Origin: an uncultured Flavobacteriales bacterium
GTDB taxonomy: Bacteria; Bacteroidota; Bacteroidia; Flavobacteriales_D; Sanyastnellaceae
Length of the DNA: 39,189 nucleotides
Reading direction: 5' to 3'
NCBI GenBank assembly: GCA_938092195.1
Contig: CALKHD010000201.1
Coordinates: 1 to 39,189, forward strand
Shown: positions 15,039 to 22,587 of the stretch, one piece after another
Position numbering within the stretch: position 1 is the stretch's first letter
How the letters are laid out: each line of letters begins with the position of its first letter
Position numbers and translations under genes: made by a program
The notes under the pieces: model-generated
Databases searched by the model: none
What the model was told of the DNA's origin: nothing
What the model saw: the letters and a program-made list of their open reading frames with translations, nothing else

Positions 15039-17075
15039 ATGATTCCCAAGGACACAGTAGACGCCATCCTTCAGGCCACCATCATTGAAGATGTGGTCTC
15101 GGAGTTCGTTCAGCTCAAAAAGAACGGAACGAGCCTTCGTGGGATGAGCCCATTTACAAACGAGAAGACCCCCTCGTTTTATGTGGTTCCCGGAAAGGGC
15201 ATGTTCAAGGATTTCAGCTCGGGCAAGGGTGGAAGTGCTGTGACCTTCCTCATGGAGCACGAAAAGCTGTCGTACCCTGAGGCCCTGCGCTGGCTGGCTC
15301 GGAAGTATGGAATCGAGATTCAAGAGCGCCAGCTAACGGCAGAAGAGCAGGCCGAGCAGACAGAACGAGAGAGCCTCTCCAACTTGGCCACTTGGGCACA
15401 GAAATGGTTCACGTCTCAGCTCTTGGAGACGGGCGAAGGAAAAAGCGTAGGGCTCGGCTACCTCCGAAATAGGGACTTTACAGACGCGACACTGCAAGAT
15501 TTTGCCGTGGGCTATTGCCCTGAACGTCCATGGTCCGAGGAAGGAGCGCTGGCAGAGGCCGCGAAAAAAGCGGGCTACCAGGAAAAGTGGTTGCTGTCGA
15601 GTGGACTCTGCAGGAAACGTGACGACAACAGCCTCTATGATTTCTACCGCGGCCGGGTGATTTTCCCGATCCGCGACGTCACCGGCCGCTTCATTGGCTT
15701 TGGTGGCCGGACGCTCAAGACCGACAAGAAGGCGCCGAAGTACGTCAACAGCCCAGAAAGTCCCCTCTACGACAAGTCGCGGGCCCTTTACGGGATCCAT
15801 TTGTCCAGAAACGCCATTGTGCGGGAAGACCGGGCCATCCTCGTGGAAGGATACACCGACGTCATGGCCATGCGCCAAGCGGGGGTGGAAAACGTGGTGG
15901 CGAGTTCTGGAACCGCCTTGACAGTGGAGCAGGTGCGTCTGTTGCGGCGGTTCAGCAAGAGGATGACCATGCTGTTTGATGGTGATCCCGCTGGATTGAG
16001 GGCAGCCATACGCGGTGTTGACATCGTTTTGGGGGAAGGCATGGACGTCAAGGTGGCGGTGTTGCCCGACGGAGAAGACCCCGACACATTCGCCAAGCGC
16101 CTTGGAAAAGACGCCATGGTCGAGTGGTTGGCCGAGAACAGCCGCGACTTCATTCGATTCAAAATCGACCTCCTCGACAAGGAGGCTGCGGACGACCCCA
16201 TCAAGCGAACAGAATTGGTGCGGAGTGTGGTTCAGAGCATTGCTCAAGTCCCCGATGAGCTCAAAAGGACGGTTTATGTCCAAGAAAGCGCCGGCAGGTT
16301 GGGCATGCAGGTGGAAGACCTGTTGGCAGAGTTGGGCCGTCAAGCCGTGGCGCGTTTGGAAAAAGAAGCCAAGGCGCCACTGCCTTCGCTGGCCCCCAAA
16401 AAAGACGCCCCCATTGGGGCTCCGCGGCTGACCGGGCGTGTTGGGCGGTCGGGACGAGAGCAAGACCTTCTTCGGTTGTTGCTTCAGTATGGCCGGCATA
16501 AAATCACCATCGAAGTCCCTTCAGAAGAGGACGCCCCAGAAGGCGAGAATGAGGAGCCAATGACCATCGAGGGCACGCTGGCTGAATTCATGATCCACGA
16601 ATTGGACATGGTGGGGCTCGCCATTCGCCATCCCGTCGTGGACCGAATTGTGCAGCACTTCAGAGAGAGCATTGTGGCGGGTCACATCCCTGGACCTGAG
16701 GATTTGGGCATGAACGATCCAGAGGTGATTGAATTGACCGCAGATGTGCTGGTTTCTGAGTTCACCCTCAGCAAAAACTGGTTGGAACGCCATGGGATTG
16801 AGCCAGAAACAGAGGAGCAACAGCTCAAGCGGGCACTGGAGGGGGCACTGCATCGCTTGCTGCTCGACGAAGCACGTGGCGAAGGATACCGAATCAAGGC
16901 CCGATTGCAGGAGCTTTCAGAGGACCCGTCGACCTCAGAGGATCCGGCCTTAGAAGAGGTGGACTTGCTGCGCAGAAAAATGGGTGTGTCCAAGCGTGTG
17001 TCCAAGCTGGCCCTTCATTTCGAGAGCACCATCCTGCACAACCTGAGTGCAGAGGACGCAAAGAAACCCCGGTAA
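15039..17075 (+). CDS. dnaG: DNA primase, zinc ribbon without Cys/His ligands
   Basis: Synthesises RNA primers for replication. 678 residues. The N-terminal region aligns with the CHC2 zinc ribbon, but the four ligand positions of E. coli DnaG (Cys40, His43, Cys61, Cys64) are Ser37, Thr40, Asp58 and Ser61, with identical spacing (SPFTNEKTPSF and FKDFSSGKGG). The catalytic RNA-polymerase domain is intact: GRVIFPIRDVTGRFIGFGGR, the TOPRIM glutamate Glu270 (ILVEGYTDVMAM), and Asp314/Asp316 (LFDGDPAG). The C-terminal helicase-binding region from about residue 460 is present. My recollection is that loss of the zinc ligands is shared by many Bacteroidota primases. The ATG is preceded by a nested stem-loop, and the stop abuts the recJ stop with no bases between. 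Confidence 0.95.
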   Translation: MIPKDTVDAILQATIIEDVVSEFVQLKKNGTSLRGMSPFTNEKTPSFYVVPGKGMFKDFSSGKGGSAVTFLMEHEKLSYPEALRWLARKYGIEIQERQLTAEEQAEQTERESLSNLATWAQKWFTSQLLETGEGKSVGLGYLRNRDFTDATLQDFAVGYCPERPWSEEGALAEAAKKAGYQEKWLLSSGLCRKRDDNSLYDFYRGRVIFPIRDVTGRFIGFGGRTLKTDKKAPKYVNSPESPLYDKSRALYGIHLSRNAIVREDRAILVEGYTDVMAMRQAGVENVVASSGTALTVEQVRLLRRFSKRMTMLFDGDPAGLRAAIRGVDIVLGEGMDVKVAVLPDGEDPDTFAKRLGKDAMVEWLAENSRDFIRFKIDLLDKEAADDPIKRTELVRSVVQSIAQVPDELKRTVYVQESAGRLGMQVEDLLAELGRQAVARLEKEAKAPLPSLAPKKDAPIGAPRLTGRVGRSGREQDLLRLLLQYGRHKITIEVPSEEDAPEGENEEPMTIEGTLAEFMIHELDMVGLAIRHPVVDRIVQHFRESIVAGHIPGPEDLGMNDPEVIELTADVLVSEFTLSKNWLERHGIEPETEEQQLKRALEGALHRLLLDEARGEGYRIKARLQELSEDPSTSEDPALEEVDLLRRKMGVSKRVSKLALHFESTILHNLSAEDAKKPR

Positions 17076-18800
17076 TCAGTCGGCCTCGCGACGTTGGGTC
17101 CAAAAGTCCAAGAGCGTGATTCTGGGCTGCAGCACACCACGGTAGAATTCGGTTTCTACCCGAAACACGACGTCCATTCGTTCTGCACTGGAGAGGGCCT
17201 CGTGGCGGTCCCCCATTCCGAATCCAACGGCATCCAAGGCGCGTGAGCCCGCCTTGGTTTTGATGGAAACCCGGACATGCCTGCCGTCTTTGCCCACTTT
17301 CTTTGGCGGATAGGCCAGGGCCACATCTCTGGCCAAAAACACAGGGGCGGGAGAACCGGGGCCAAACGGCTCAAACTGCCGAAGCTGAAGCATCAAGTCC
17401 GGGGTGCATTGCGCCACATTGATTTCCAAATCGAAGTGCCGGGGCTCTCTTTTGCTGGCCGCCTGCATTTCTCGCCCGACGGCGGCGTCGAGTTGTTGCG
17501 CGAACGCCAGCGCTGCACCGGGCTTAACGGTGATTCCAGCGGCCATGGCATGTCCACCGAACTGCAACAGGTGCTCGCTACATTCTTTGATCAATGCATG
17601 GATGTCCAGTCCTGTGGTGGAGCGAGCACTGCCCACCATGACACCATCATCGTCACTGATGACAATGCTGGGTCGGTATCGGTGCTCGATCAACCTGGTG
17701 GCCACAATGCCAATGACACCGCGGTGCCAATCCTTGCCCCATACGATGTTGACGTGCTTGAATTCATCGCGCTCCTCCAGCTGTTGTATGGCCGCTTGTG
17801 TGACCTGCTCGTCATAAGAGCGCCGCACATTGTTCAGTCGGTCCAGGTTGAGGGCAAGTTCATTGGCCTGCGCTTCATTTGGAGCTGTCAATAGGTTCAC
17901 CGCTTCGGTGGCCCGAGCCATGCGCCCAGCGGCATTGATTCGAGGACTGACGCGGGAGATGATGTCACGCACGGTCAGGAAGTCAGGGTCACAACGGACC
18001 ACTTTCAGAAGTGCCTTGATTCCCGGCCTGGCGTTTCTCGATATGGTTCGAAGCCCGTGGTGCAACAGAATGCGATTCTCTTCGGTGACAGCGACCAAAT
18101 CCGAGGCAATGCTGAGTGCCACCAAGTCCAGGCCGTCGTAGGCGCTCATGGGAGAAAGGCCGAATCGGTCAGTGAGCGCTTGGGTGAGCTTGAATGCCAC
18201 GCCACATCCGCTCAATTCTTTGAATGGATATGGACAATGGGGTTGCTTGGGGTTCAGAATGGTGTGGGCAGCGGGCATCACCGGACCGGGCAGGTGGTGG
18301 TCGCAAATGATCACGTCGATTCCCTGTTGGGCTGCATCGTGCACCCGATCTACAGCACGGATGCCGCAGTCCAGCGTGATGATCAGTTTGCACCCTTGCT
18401 TGGCGGCGGTTTGAACGCCTTCTTCCGACAATCCGTAGCCCTCGTTGTATCGATCCGGGATGTAGGGCAACACATCAAACCCGTTGTTCTGAAGAAATTC
18501 TTGCACCAATGCGACCGAGGTGGCGCCGTCTACATCGTAATCCCCATAGGCCATGATTCGCTGCCCATCGCGCTGAGCTTGCATCAAGCGATCCACTGCT
18601 TGTTCCATGCCGTGCATCAGCAAGGGGTCGTGCAAGTCCTCCAGTTGAGGTTGGAAAAACGCGTCTGTTGAATGGGGGTCAATGCCACGCAACTCCAGCA
18701 TATGTGCAACCAAAGCCTCAGGACTGACGTTGCCTTCAAGGTCTTCCCGATCTCTTCGAGGTGACCAGTCTGCAGGAGGAACGTGTGGTTGACGGGTCAT
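17076..18800 (-). CDS. recJ: Single-stranded-DNA-specific exonuclease RecJ
   Basis: 5'-3' ssDNA exonuclease of recombination and mismatch repair. 574 residues from ATG 18800 (MTRQPHVPPADWSP), normal for RecJ. DHH-family motifs: YGDYDVDGATS (Asp87, Asp89, Asp91), TLDCGIRA (Asp144), CDHHLPG (167-169), and the DHHA1 motif FGGHAMAAGITV in the C-terminal half, followed by the OB-fold. The frame stays open upstream to 19496, but those 232 codons lie antisense to the DCGG-repeat lipoprotein and encode a Pro/Ser/Gln repeat, so I reject them. Convergent with dnaG, the two stops being directly adjacent. Confidence 0.95.
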   Translation of the reverse strand: MTRQPHVPPADWSPRRDREDLEGNVSPEALVAHMLELRGIDPHSTDAFFQPQLEDLHDPLLMHGMEQAVDRLMQAQRDGQRIMAYGDYDVDGATSVALVQEFLQNNGFDVLPYIPDRYNEGYGLSEEGVQTAAKQGCKLIITLDCGIRAVDRVHDAAQQGIDVIICDHHLPGPVMPAAHTILNPKQPHCPYPFKELSGCGVAFKLTQALTDRFGLSPMSAYDGLDLVALSIASDLVAVTEENRILLHHGLRTISRNARPGIKALLKVVRCDPDFLTVRDIISRVSPRINAAGRMARATEAVNLLTAPNEAQANELALNLDRLNNVRRSYDEQVTQAAIQQLEERDEFKHVNIVWGKDWHRGVIGIVATRLIEHRYRPSIVISDDDGVMVGSARSTTGLDIHALIKECSEHLLQFGGHAMAAGITVKPGAALAFAQQLDAAVGREMQAASKREPRHFDLEINVAQCTPDLMLQLRQFEPFGPGSPAPVFLARDVALAYPPKKVGKDGRHVRVSIKTKAGSRALDAVGFGMGDRHEALSSAERMDVVFRVETEFYRGVLQPRITLLDFWTQRREAD

Positions 18801-18900
18801 GGATGTAGGGTCGCGGTGCGAGTGCTCGTGATTGTCCCTTAACAGAGGCCATTGAATCGGACCGAACTCCCTTAAATTGCGAAGCTTGAAAGATACAACG

Positions 18901-19863
18901 ATGACCTCGTTCCGCCTCCCCTCCTTCGCCCTCGTGGCGTTCAGCCTCATCACCATTGTGATGGGCACTTCTTGTCTCAACGACGACAATCTCATCCCAC
19001 CCAACTGTTTCGACGGGCTCCTCAACAATGGGGAAGAACTCGTGGACTGCGGCGGCCCCATTTGCGAGCCTTGCGACCCATGCGAAAACGGCGTTTGGGA
19101 CCAAGTTCTCGGGGAACAATGGGTGGACTGCGGAGGTGAGTGTGCGCCTTGTGATGTTGGCTTTAATGGCCAGTTGGATCCAGGAGAGACGGGCATTGAC
19201 TGCGGCGGAGATACAGGCATCGATTGTGGCGAGCTCTGCGGAGACGGCCTGCTCAACGGCAACGAAATTGACGTGGATTGCGGGGGGCCAGATTGCGAGG
19301 CTTGTCCGAGCTGCGAGGACGAACTGCTCAACGGTGAGGAGCTCGGCATTGACTGTGGAGGTCCAGATTGCCCTCCTTGTGCCACCGATGGGGATTGCAC
19401 CAACGGCCTGTTGGATGGCGATGAATTGTACATCGACTGCGGAGGAAGCATTTGCCCGGAGTGTGAAGGGACCATGGACTGGAAGGCCAACGGCACCGAA
19501 CTTGTTGCGGACTTTCAGACCGATTGCAGCCTGGCGGGTACCACCCTCAACCTAGGCGGAATTTCAGTGACCACCGATGGCATCGGCATGACATTGCCAG
19601 AGCCTTCAGTGGGTTGGATTTCTGGCGCACAAATCTCATTGAATGAATCCAGCGCTCCCGGTGGAGTTTGCACCTACAACAGTCCTTCTGGTCAGATGTA
19701 TACGTCGGCTCAACCCGGCGCGAATTTCACGGTGGACATCCTCTACATCCTGCCAGAAGCCGGCGGCATCGTCGTTGGCACCTTCGGCGGCAGTTTGATT
19801 GGAGAAGATGGCACGGGAGGAATCTCCATTGCCCAAGGCTCCTTCTTGCTGCCCATCAACTGA
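18901..19863 (+). CDS. Cys-rich DCGG-repeat lipoprotein
   Basis: 320 residues from ATG 18901 (MTSFRLPSFALVAFSLIT); the frame also offers an ATG at 18877, which would put charged residues before the signal. Hydrophobic signal with lipobox GTSC, lipidated Cys25. Residues about 36-188 contain six units of the pattern NGxxLGxxDCGGPxCxxC (see the repeat entry). The C-terminal 130 residues form a Gly/Ser/Thr-rich beta-type domain (WKANGTELVADF, GTFGGSLIGEDGTGGISIAQGSF) resembling small secreted Bacteroidota proteins, which I cannot name. It converges on the OmpA gene; the two stops together form TGATCA. An imperfect -7 box, TAAATTG, lies at about 18873-18879. It is probably surface-exposed; the function is unknown. 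Confidence 0.85.
   Translation: MTSFRLPSFALVAFSLITIVMGTSCLNDDNLIPPNCFDGLLNNGEELVDCGGPICEPCDPCENGVWDQVLGEQWVDCGGECAPCDVGFNGQLDPGETGIDCGGDTGIDCGELCGDGLLNGNEIDVDCGGPDCEACPSCEDELLNGEELGIDCGGPDCPPCATDGDCTNGLLDGDELYIDCGGSICPECEGTMDWKANGTELVADFQTDCSLAGTTLNLGGISVTTDGIGMTLPEPSVGWISGAQISLNESSAPGGVCTYNSPSGQMYTSAQPGANFTVDILYILPEAGGIVVGTFGGSLIGEDGTGGISIAQGSFLLPIN
19006..19464 (+). repeat. Six DCGG Cys-rich repeat units in the lipoprotein gene
   Basis: Units share a GLLNxGEELxxDCGGPxCxxC core: DGLLNNGEELVDCGGPICEPC-type, a longer GEQWVDCGGECAPC, an irregular GETGIDCGGDTGIDCGELC, then NGNEIDVDCGGPDCEAC, NGEELGIDCGGPDCPPC and DGDELYIDCGGSICPEC. The unit length is about 22-29 residues. The Asp, Glu and Cys suggest calcium binding or disulfide-stapled loops; this is inferred. 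Confidence 0.8.
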
Positions 19864-20814
19864 TCACTCATCCAAGAGGTCATATAGCCCGTCCAAACGG
19901 GGGCTAAGCACCACTTCAATTCGGCGATTTCGGTTGCGGTCTTGGGGGTCTCTTGGGTGGTATTGACTGCGGCCTGCCGCGGTCAGCAGTTCAGGATCAA
20001 GCGAACTGTTGCCGGTCATGACCTGCACCACTGCGGTGGCCCGAAGCACGCTCAGTTCCCAATTGTTCTTCGGCGAGGTTGACGCGTTAAAGGCCACATC
20101 ATCGGTGTGCCCTTCCACGACCACTTCAAAGTCGGTCTCTCCCTCAATGGCTTGGGCCAAATCCACCAATGCCTTTTGTCCTTCGGGGTCGATGGAGGTG
20201 CTGCCAGAGGCAAACAACAAGTTCGAAGCGAGCCTCACGTAGACTTTACCGTCGCGCTCCTCCACCTCAAGACCCCTGTTCCTGAATGCAAAAAGTGCAT
20301 CGCTGAGCTTGGAGCGGAGGGCTTCACCAGCGCGTTTTTGGGCATCCAACATTTGGGACAGTTCCCTCACTTTTTCCTCGCGCTCTTTCAGGTCACGCTC
20401 CAAAGCCAACAGGCTGTCTTCCTGGAATTGAAGGTCCGCCCGGATGCGTTGCAATTCTGCAAGCAGGGCCGCCTGTTCTGCGCCAGAAGCCGACCGTTTC
20501 CGTTCCAATTCCTCGCTGATCAATGCGTTGAGGTTTTCGAGGTTTTCGTTGCGGAGCATGCAAGTCCGCAAGGCCCGGCCCTGGCTGTTGGTGTCGGCCT
20601 CTAAGGCTTGGATTCTCCTGTTGTCTTCTGTGAGTTTCCCTTCTTTCTCTGCCAGGCTGAGGGTCAAGGCTTCGACACGCTGGGCGGCCACCGAAAGGCT
20701 TTGGTCCAAGGTGTCTCGGTCATCGCGAACCTCGGCAAATTGGCTCATGGGCACGCAGCTGGCCATGAACAACACAGGAATGGCCACCGCGAGTGGCAAG
20801 AGTCTTGAGAGCAT
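19864..20814 (-). CDS. OmpA-family outer-membrane lipoprotein with coiled coil
   Basis: 316 residues. Signal peptide with lipobox MASC (Cys20). A long heptad-rich coiled coil fills about residues 25-170 (DRDTLDQSLSVAAQRVEAL, ELSQMLDAQKRAGEALRSKL), followed by an OmpA-like peptidoglycan-binding domain at about 185-312: LLFASGSTSIDPEGQKAL, VVVEGHTDDV with the diaminopimelate-binding Asp, and the NRNRRIEVVLSP helix with its arginine. Expected role: tethering the outer membrane to peptidoglycan. ATG 20814. Its stop is directly adjacent to that of the convergent lipoprotein gene. It lies 89 bases downstream of the ALDH gene; that gap holds a 6-bp AGGGGC/GCCCCT stem (20833-20838 with 20850-20855) and the palindrome ACAGCCGGCTGT (20872-20883). 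Confidence 0.93.
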   Translation of the reverse strand: MLSRLLPLAVAIPVLFMASCVPMSQFAEVRDDRDTLDQSLSVAAQRVEALTLSLAEKEGKLTEDNRRIQALEADTNSQGRALRTCMLRNENLENLNALISEELERKRSASGAEQAALLAELQRIRADLQFQEDSLLALERDLKEREEKVRELSQMLDAQKRAGEALRSKLSDALFAFRNRGLEVEERDGKVYVRLASNLLFASGSTSIDPEGQKALVDLAQAIEGETDFEVVVEGHTDDVAFNASTSPKNNWELSVLRATAVVQVMTGNSSLDPELLTAAGRSQYHPRDPQDRNRNRRIEVVLSPRLDGLYDLLDE

Positions 20815-20903
20815 GTTGTGAAAGTCGCGACAAGGGGCCCCATTTCAATGCCCCTCTCAAACCGTTGCACAACAGCCGGCTGTGGATTGCTGAAGCAGGA
20901 CGG

Positions 20904-22352
20904 TTAAAGCTGAACACAAATGTTCTGCGGCTCGGTGAAGAAGCGCATGGAGTTGTATCCACCTTCTCGCCCGACCCCGGATTGCCGGGTTCCGCCAAAT
21001 GGCGTTCTCAAATCCCGGACCAACCAGCAATTGAGCCAAACCATTCCAGTGTCGATTCCTGCAGCGAAGCGATGAGCGCGCTGCAAATCTTTGGTCCAGA
21101 CAGAGGCAGACAGGCCGTATTTGGTCGAATTCACCAGGCCCAGGGCTTCTCTTTCATCCTTGAAAGGCTGCAAGGTGGCGACCGGCCCAAAAATCTCTTC
21201 TCGGTTGGTGGTGCAGGTGTGATCCAGACCTTCAATCAGGGTTGGCTGAACGAAGTAACCCCCTTTGAGCCTCGGCTCTGAAGGCTGGTGTCGTCCACCA
21301 CCACATAAAATTCGTCCGCCCTCTCCTCGGGCAATGTTGATGGCGGAGATCACTTTGTCTCGGTGAGCCCTGGAAACGACCGCGCCCATTCTGGTTTCAG
21401 GATTCATGGGGTCGCCAATGCGCATTTTGGAGACCTTGGCCACCATGGCATCACGGAACCGCTCATACAGGTCTTCTTGCACCAGAATGCGCGACCCACA
21501 AAGGCAGATTTGCCCCTGGTTGGAAAAAGCGGCGCGTATGGCCGTGGACACCGCTTGGTCGAAGTCCGCGTCACTGAAAACGACGGTGGCATTCTTGCCC
21601 CCCAATTCCAGGGAGAGCTTCTTGAATTTGGGTCCGGCTGTGGCGGAAATGGCGGCTCCGGTATTGGAACCGCCGGTGAATGAAATGGCGCGAATGTGGT
21701 GGTGCTCCACCATGGCCTGCCCAACTTCGGGACCCAAGCCATGGAGGATGTTGATCACGCCATCTGGGAAGCCCACTTCTTTGGCCCAGGTGCCGAGCAG
21801 GTAAGCGGTCATGGGGGTGATTTCGCTGGGCTTGGCCACAATGCAGTTGCCGCTGGCCAAGGCCGGAGCGATTTTCCAAGTGAAGAGGTAGAGGGGCAGG
21901 TTCCAAGGGCTGATGCACGCGACCACACCCAATGGCTTTCGCAAGGTGTAGTTCACCGTCCCGTCACCCATGGTGTGGCTCTCACTGGAAAACTGTTCTG
22001 CTGCAGAGGCATAAAACCGGAAGTTGTCCTCGGCCCTGGGGATGTCCACGGCAGCGGCCAAAGAAACGGGCTTGCCATTGTCTCGGGCCTCGGATTCGGC
22101 CAGCAAAGCGGCGTTTTCATGAATCTTATCGGCCAAGCGCATCATGACTGCACGCCGGTTGGAAGGGGACCAAGACCGCCATTCTGGGAAGGCGGATCTG
22201 GCCGCTGTGACCGCCGCCTCCACGTCGTTTAAGCCGGATCTGGGAATGCGGCCATAGACCTGGCCGGTAGCGGGTTCGAAGTTGTCGAGCCATTCTCCGC
22301 TGGAAGCGGGAAGGTGTTCGCCTCCGATGAGGTTGAGGACGTCTTGTGCCAT
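20904..22352 (-). CDS. Aldehyde dehydrogenase, ALDH8 / 2-aminomuconate semialdehyde dehydrogenase-like
   Basis: NAD(P)-dependent aldehyde oxidation. 482 residues, normal. Catalytic Cys283 in FSNQGQICLCGSR and general base Glu249 in LSLELGGKN, 34 residues apart as expected; SPWNLPLYLFTWKIAPALASGN and SFTGGSNTGAAI form the cofactor site. The C-terminal NCWLVRDLRTPFGG and GVGREGG segments are, as I remember, characteristic of ALDH8A1 and bacterial hydroxymuconic or aminomuconic semialdehyde dehydrogenases, so a role in the kynurenine (tryptophan) or catechol meta-cleavage route is likely. No other gene of those routes is visible nearby. A second cysteine, Cys285, sits two residues after the catalytic one. 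It starts at ATG 22352, downstream of a terminator that isolates it from the tRNA gene. Confidence 0.92.
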   Translation of the reverse strand: MAQDVLNLIGGEHLPASSGEWLDNFEPATGQVYGRIPRSGLNDVEAAVTAARSAFPEWRSWSPSNRRAVMMRLADKIHENAALLAESEARDNGKPVSLAAAVDIPRAEDNFRFYASAAEQFSSESHTMGDGTVNYTLRKPLGVVACISPWNLPLYLFTWKIAPALASGNCIVAKPSEITPMTAYLLGTWAKEVGFPDGVINILHGLGPEVGQAMVEHHHIRAISFTGGSNTGAAISATAGPKFKKLSLELGGKNATVVFSDADFDQAVSTAIRAAFSNQGQICLCGSRILVQEDLYERFRDAMVAKVSKMRIGDPMNPETRMGAVVSRAHRDKVISAINIARGEGGRILCGGGRHQPSEPRLKGGYFVQPTLIEGLDHTCTTNREEIFGPVATLQPFKDEREALGLVNSTKYGLSASVWTKDLQRAHRFAAGIDTGMVWLNCWLVRDLRTPFGGTRQSGVGREGGYNSMRFFTEPQNICVQL

Positions 22353-22382
22353 TCAACTTCGAAAATGGGGCATAAAAGAAGA

Positions 22383-22408
22383 AAGACCGGACACTGGGTG
22401 CCGGTCTT
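22383..22408 (-). terminator. Rho-independent terminator after tRNA-Gln
   Basis: AAGACCGG (22383-22390) and CCGGTCTT (22401-22408) form a perfect 8-bp stem with a 10-base loop. On the minus strand the hairpin is followed by TTTCTTCTTTT. It lies between the tRNA gene and the ALDH gene, both on the minus strand. Confidence 0.75.
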
Positions 22409-22441
22409 CATGCGATTGCATTGACTTTCGTCTCTACTTCG

Positions 22442-22515
22442 TGGTTGCCCCACAAGGACTCGAACCTTGACAAACGGTACCAAAAACCGGTGTGCTACCA
22501 TTACACCATGGGGCA
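22442..22515 (-). tRNA. tRNA-Gln (anticodon TTG)
   Basis: The minus strand folds into a cloverleaf: acceptor TGCCCCA/TGGGGCA, D-arm GTG..CAC with TAATGGTAG, anticodon loop TTTTGGT giving TTG (Gln), T-arm CAAGG-TTCGAGT-CCTTG, discriminator A and an encoded CCA (22442-22444). The anticodon stem CCGGT/ACCGT has a C-U mismatch at its top pair (27-43); the other pairs are good. A promoter box lies 20 bases upstream and a terminator about 33 bases downstream, so it looks like a single-gene unit. Confidence 0.95.
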
Positions 22516-22534
22516 TTCCGCGAAGAATGGACGG

Positions 22535-22542
22535 CAAAATTA
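22535..22542 (-). promoter_or_regulatory. -7 promoter box TAATTTTG for tRNA-Gln
   Basis: The minus strand reads TAATTTTG, an exact TAnnTTTG match, ending 19 bases before the tRNA 5' end at 22515. This leaves a short processed leader. A T-rich stretch (GCTTTTTG) lies directly upstream of the box. Confidence 0.55.
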
Positions 22543-22587
22543 CAAAAAGCAATCCAACACCACGCAAGCGGAATGCACAACGGTGAA

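Noticed and set aside
18801..19496. In-frame 232-codon upstream extension of recJ
   Set aside because: It is exactly antisense to the DCGG-repeat lipoprotein and encodes a Pro/Ser/Gln periodic sequence; RecJ homology begins just after ATG 18800.
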